DNA of 18,033 nucleotides from DATGQT01 sp033720695. Lineage in GTDB: Bacteria; Bacteroidota; Rhodothermia; Rhodothermales; Rubricoccaceae. The notes under the pieces are model-generated. The model ran no database searches. It was not told the origin of the DNA and saw only the letters and a list, made by a program, of their open reading frames with translations. The translations under genes were made by a program, and so were the position numbers. The DNA is taken from the NCBI GenBank assembly GCA_033720695.1, contig JAWWCA010000051.1, forward strand, positions 1 to 18,033. The letters run 5' to 3'. Below are positions 15,342 to 18,033 of the stretch, in pieces (the stretch's first letter is position 1; every line of letters begins with the position of its first letter).

Positions 15342-16814
15342 ATGCGCCCCATGACCAACATCACCCTCTCCACGCCCGCTCTGAACGAACGGCGCCGCCT
15401 CGCCGGGCTGGCCGCCGTCTTCATCGCCATCGCCTGCGCCGGGCTGCCGTACGTGGTGCTGGGGTCGCTGACGCTCTACCCGGTGGTCTACCCCGCGACG
15501 ATGGGCGCCCTCGCCGTCGCTCTCTACTCGATCAGCCGGCCTGTCTACATCGAGTTCTCGATGTGGGTGTGGTTCCTCACCCCGTTCATCCGGCGCCTCG
15601 TCGACTACGGCAACGGTGCCTTCACCGAGGACAGCCTCGTCCTGACGGCACCGCTGGTCGTGGGCGGCGTGGGCATCCTGGGGCTCTGGACCTTGCTGAC
15701 CGAGGAGGCCCACGGCGTGCGCCAGGCGTTCATCCTCATGCTCGTGGCGCTCGCCTACGGCGGCGCCGTTGGCCTCGTCGTGAACGGCCCTGTGAAGATG
15801 GGCCTCGACGGGCTCCAGTGGGGGATCCCGCTCGTGACGGGCGCGCTCATCCTCGTGGACTGGCGGCAGTACCCCCGCTACCGCGCCGCCCTCCTCCGGA
15901 CGATCACGCTGGGGATGGGCGTCCTCGGGCTCTACGGGATCTACCAGTTCTTCGTGCTGCCCCCCTGGGACCGGATGTGGATGGAGTCGGCGCCCATGCA
16001 GTCGCTCGGCAACCCGGTGCCCATGCAGGTGCGCGTGTTCGGGATGCTCAACGCGCCGAACCCATTCGCCATGACGATGGCGGTGGGGCTCCTGGGCCTG
16101 CTCGCGGCGGGGGTCCAGAGCCGGACCGAGGCGCTCCTGGCGAAGCTGGCGGCGATCCCCGCCGGGGCCGCCCTCTTGCTCTGCCAGGTGCGGACGGGCT
16201 GGGGCGCGTACGTCGTGGGTCTGCTCTACGTCATGTTCATGGCGCGGCGGCTGAACCGCTGGCGGGTCATCGTCTTCCTGCTCCTGATGGTTGCGGCCCT
16301 CACCCCCCTCGTTCTCATGGAGGGCGTCTCAGGCGTGCTCTCGGAGCGCACCTCCACGCTCACCGACCTGGAGAACGACAACAGCTTCAACGACCGCATG
16401 AACATGTACTCGACGGCGCTCCCGGCGGTCTCGACCAACCCCTTCGGCTGGGGGCTCGGCCTCCCCGGCTCCATCGACAGCGGCATCATCCAGCTCCTCG
16501 CGAAGCTGGGGTGGGTTGGGTCGGCCCTCTTCATGCTCGGGTTCGCCATGCTCTTCCTCTGGGTGTGGCGCACCCGGCACTATATCCCGGCGCATGACCC
16601 GTTCGTCCCCGTGGCGGTGGGGATCACCGTCGCCATGACCGCGACGCTCCCCTTCCAGAACTTCTTCATGGAGGTGCAGGGGGTCTACCTCTGGGGGTTC
16701 CTCGCGATCGCGATCGCGGGCTCGCGCTACCACCGCGCGGTGGCGGCCTTCCCCGCACCCGAGGCAGCCGGCGCGGCGGAACCGCCACCCCGGCGGGCGC
16801 CCGCGCCGGTCTAG
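15342..16814 (+). CDS. O-antigen ligase / polysaccharide polymerase family membrane protein
   Basis: A 490-residue integral membrane protein with about ten to twelve hydrophobic helices, beginning GLAAVFIAIACAGLPYVVLG. It has the family's short conserved arginine motif after a helix, QVRTGWGAYVVGLLY (R284). It also has a large late external loop with NSFNDRMNMYSTALPAVSTN (R352) and PFGWGLGLPG, as in WaaL/Wzy-type enzymes. These join lipid-linked glycan to a carrier or polymerise repeat units on the periplasmic face. The frame opens at a TTG at 15303, but that codon lies in a promoter-like box. I place the start at ATG 15342, with ATG 15351 as an alternative. The C-terminus is a Pro/Ala-rich tail. 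Whether it acts as polymerase, ligase or protein O-glycosylase cannot be decided from sequence. Confidence 0.85.
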   Translation: MRPMTNITLSTPALNERRRLAGLAAVFIAIACAGLPYVVLGSLTLYPVVYPATMGALAVALYSISRPVYIEFSMWVWFLTPFIRRLVDYGNGAFTEDSLVLTAPLVVGGVGILGLWTLLTEEAHGVRQAFILMLVALAYGGAVGLVVNGPVKMGLDGLQWGIPLVTGALILVDWRQYPRYRAALLRTITLGMGVLGLYGIYQFFVLPPWDRMWMESAPMQSLGNPVPMQVRVFGMLNAPNPFAMTMAVGLLGLLAAGVQSRTEALLAKLAAIPAGAALLLCQVRTGWGAYVVGLLYVMFMARRLNRWRVIVFLLLMVAALTPLVLMEGVSGVLSERTSTLTDLENDNSFNDRMNMYSTALPAVSTNPFGWGLGLPGSIDSGIIQLLAKLGWVGSALFMLGFAMLFLWVWRTRHYIPAHDPFVPVAVGITVAMTATLPFQNFFMEVQGVYLWGFLAIAIAGSRYHRAVAAFPAPEAAGAAEPPPRRAPAPV

Positions 16815-16840
16815 CTGCCGTGCGCGGGACCGGTACAATA

Positions 16841-16856
16841 TGTGCTTTGGAGCACA
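16841..16856 (+). other. Perfect small inverted repeat between the ligase and the hydrolase-like gene
   Basis: TGTGCT-TTGG-AGCACA is a perfect 6-base stem with a 4-base loop, 26 bases after the ligase stop. No T-run follows. It could be a weak terminator, an operator, or a chance repeat. The surrounding 152-base gap is unusually AT-rich for this window at 16834-16849, so it likely holds the regulatory region of the next gene. Confidence 0.3.
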
Positions 16857-16966
16857 CGTAGGAAGCTCCTCCGACGCCTGATGGGTGCGACAGGGCGCAC
16901 GGCCTCACCGGGCCGGGCCTCTCCCCCGACGGGTATCCGCCATCCAGTACAACGACGGTAGCCCCG

Positions 16967-18007
16967 ATGAGACGCCTCTCCTTTCCCCTGTTCCTCCTGC
17001 TCGGGCTCCTCTGGGCGCCTGCGATGCAGGCCCAGTCCGGAGGGGAGCGCGCGCCCCTCTGCGTGGCGAACGTCTGGAACAACGATGCGACGAACGGGCG
17101 GCTCATGACCAAGCTCGACGACGCCGAGGCCCTCGGCGCCAGCGCCGTTCGCCACGCCGTGACCGGGGCGTCCCTGCTCGGGCGGGGGATCCCCCGCACG
17201 CGCGCCGTTGCCGACGCCCTGCGTGCGCGGGGCCTCACGGCCGTCATGCAGCTCCCCACGCCGTGGCGGCCGCCGTTCCAGACGGTCACGGCCGAGGAGG
17301 TCTACGCCGGCGGCGCCGCGTGGGGGCCGTTCCTCCGCGAGTACAGGGATGTGTATCCCTACCCCGTCCAGATCGGCAACGAGCCCAACCTCTCCCTCGT
17401 GCGCGTCTACAACCGCATGACCCGCGAGGGGGCCAGCGAGGCCGAAGCGCGCCAGGCCGCGCGTGAGCGGGCCGAGCGCTACGCGATGTTCGTGGTCGAG
17501 TTCGCCCGAGGCGTGAAGAGCACGTGCCCTGAGTGCGAGGTCACCACCGGGGGGCTCGGAGACCTCGACGGGCCCAAGCGCCAGGCCGCCGTCGAGTACC
17601 TCCAGATTCTGGCCCCGCACGTGGCGTCCGGGGTCCTGGCGCCATCGCTCGACATCCACGTCTACCGGGCCCGCCGTCACTTCGAGCGGGAGGGGGGGCG
17701 GCTCCGCTGGCGCGAGAACTTCAGGGCCGAGGTCGACGCCCTCCTCGACGACGCCGGCTGGCCGGCGACCACGGAGCTCCTGAGCACCGAGGCCAACGTC
17801 CCCAGCGACGGGGGGTGGGACTCGGAGGCCGCCCGCGCCGAGGGCGTCGAGACGCTGCTCCGTGCGCTCCGGTCGACGCCACGGATGGGGCCCGTCTGCG
17901 TCTTCTCGCCGTGGCACGGCATGGGCGGGGAGCGGAACAGCGACCGCTGGTTGATCCGTCCGGACACCCCCGCCGGCGACGCCGTGCGGCGCGTCGCGAT
18001 GGACTAG
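16967..18007 (+). CDS. Secreted glycoside-hydrolase-like protein (TIM-barrel, clan GH-A-like)
   Basis: A 346-residue protein with a clear signal peptide (residues 1-23, RRLSFPLFLLLGLLWAPAMQAQ). The mature part begins CVANVWNNDATNG and has the alternating strands of a TIM barrel. QIGNEPNL (N138, E139) fits the acid/base Asn-Glu pair at the end of strand 4 in clan GH-A enzymes. LLSTEANV (E275) fits the nucleophile on strand 7, and the gap of 136 residues is typical. CVFSPWHGMGG near the end resembles the last strand. It would act in the periplasm or outside the cell on polysaccharide. Its place after the ligase gene suggests trimming, release or turnover of the same polymer, as seen for hydrolases in other exopolysaccharide loci. 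I cannot assign a family number. The cysteines at C52-like and CPEC positions are unremarkable. Confidence 0.7.
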   Translation: MRRLSFPLFLLLGLLWAPAMQAQSGGERAPLCVANVWNNDATNGRLMTKLDDAEALGASAVRHAVTGASLLGRGIPRTRAVADALRARGLTAVMQLPTPWRPPFQTVTAEEVYAGGAAWGPFLREYRDVYPYPVQIGNEPNLSLVRVYNRMTREGASEAEARQAARERAERYAMFVVEFARGVKSTCPECEVTTGGLGDLDGPKRQAAVEYLQILAPHVASGVLAPSLDIHVYRARRHFEREGGRLRWRENFRAEVDALLDDAGWPATTELLSTEANVPSDGGWDSEAARAEGVETLLRALRSTPRMGPVCVFSPWHGMGGERNSDRWLIRPDTPAGDAVRRVAMD

Positions 18008-18033
18008 TAGGCCCCGTTCCCCCGAGACGTCCC

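Noticed and set aside
16834..16839. TACAAT as a -10 box for the hydrolase-like gene
   Set aside because: No -35 or -33 element is found at a suitable distance, and the site is over 120 bases from the ATG; not reported as a promoter.

Overview
The window is very GC-rich, and every supported gene lies on the + strand, most of them overlapping or only a few bases apart. It looks like an exopolysaccharide, capsule or O-antigen-type locus. I infer a high-GC member of the Bacteroidota/Rhodothermota group, possibly a marine Rhodothermales or Rubricoccaceae relative. The reasons are weak or absent Shine-Dalgarno sequences, promoter-like TAnnTTTG boxes (clearest at 15298-15305), and a BY-kinase/SLBB/ABC-exporter arrangement. 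The taxonomic call is tentative.

Layout. (1) 2-529: an open 5' end that reads as the tail of an HD-GYP phosphodiesterase and passes in frame into the C-terminal third of a bacterial tyrosine kinase. The join is abrupt and the kinase lacks its Walker A and A' motifs. (2) 526-2972: a small SLBB-domain export protein and an MsbA-like ABC transporter, which form the export module. (3) 3021-7697: five consecutive PAPS-type sulfotransferases. (4) 7694-8597: a nucleotide-diphospho-sugar transferase-like gene broken by a one-base frameshift. (5) 8762-9778: an exostosin-like (GT47-type) glycosyltransferase with its own candidate promoter. (6) 9971-15222: a second run holding a GT4 glycosyltransferase, a sixth sulfotransferase, a second exostosin-like enzyme, a seventh sulfotransferase and another GT4-like enzyme. 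(7) 15342-16814: an O-antigen ligase/polymerase-type membrane protein with a candidate promoter. (8) 16967-18007: a secreted glycoside-hydrolase-like protein with two well-placed glutamates.

Working together, the glycosyltransferases would build a glycan, the seven sulfotransferases would decorate it with sulfate from PAPS, and the ABC transporter and SLBB protein would move it out. The ligase/polymerase would polymerise it or attach it to a carrier, and the secreted hydrolase-like protein could trim or release it. The most notable feature is the number and diversity of sulfotransferases (seven of about sixteen genes) beside exostosin-like enzymes. This suggests a heavily sulfated bacterial surface polysaccharide with a toolkit superficially like animal glycosaminoglycan synthesis. 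Nothing in the window makes PAPS or nucleotide sugars, so these must come from elsewhere in the genome.

No gap between genes exceeds 200 bases. No RNA genes, insertion sequences or CRISPR arrays were seen.
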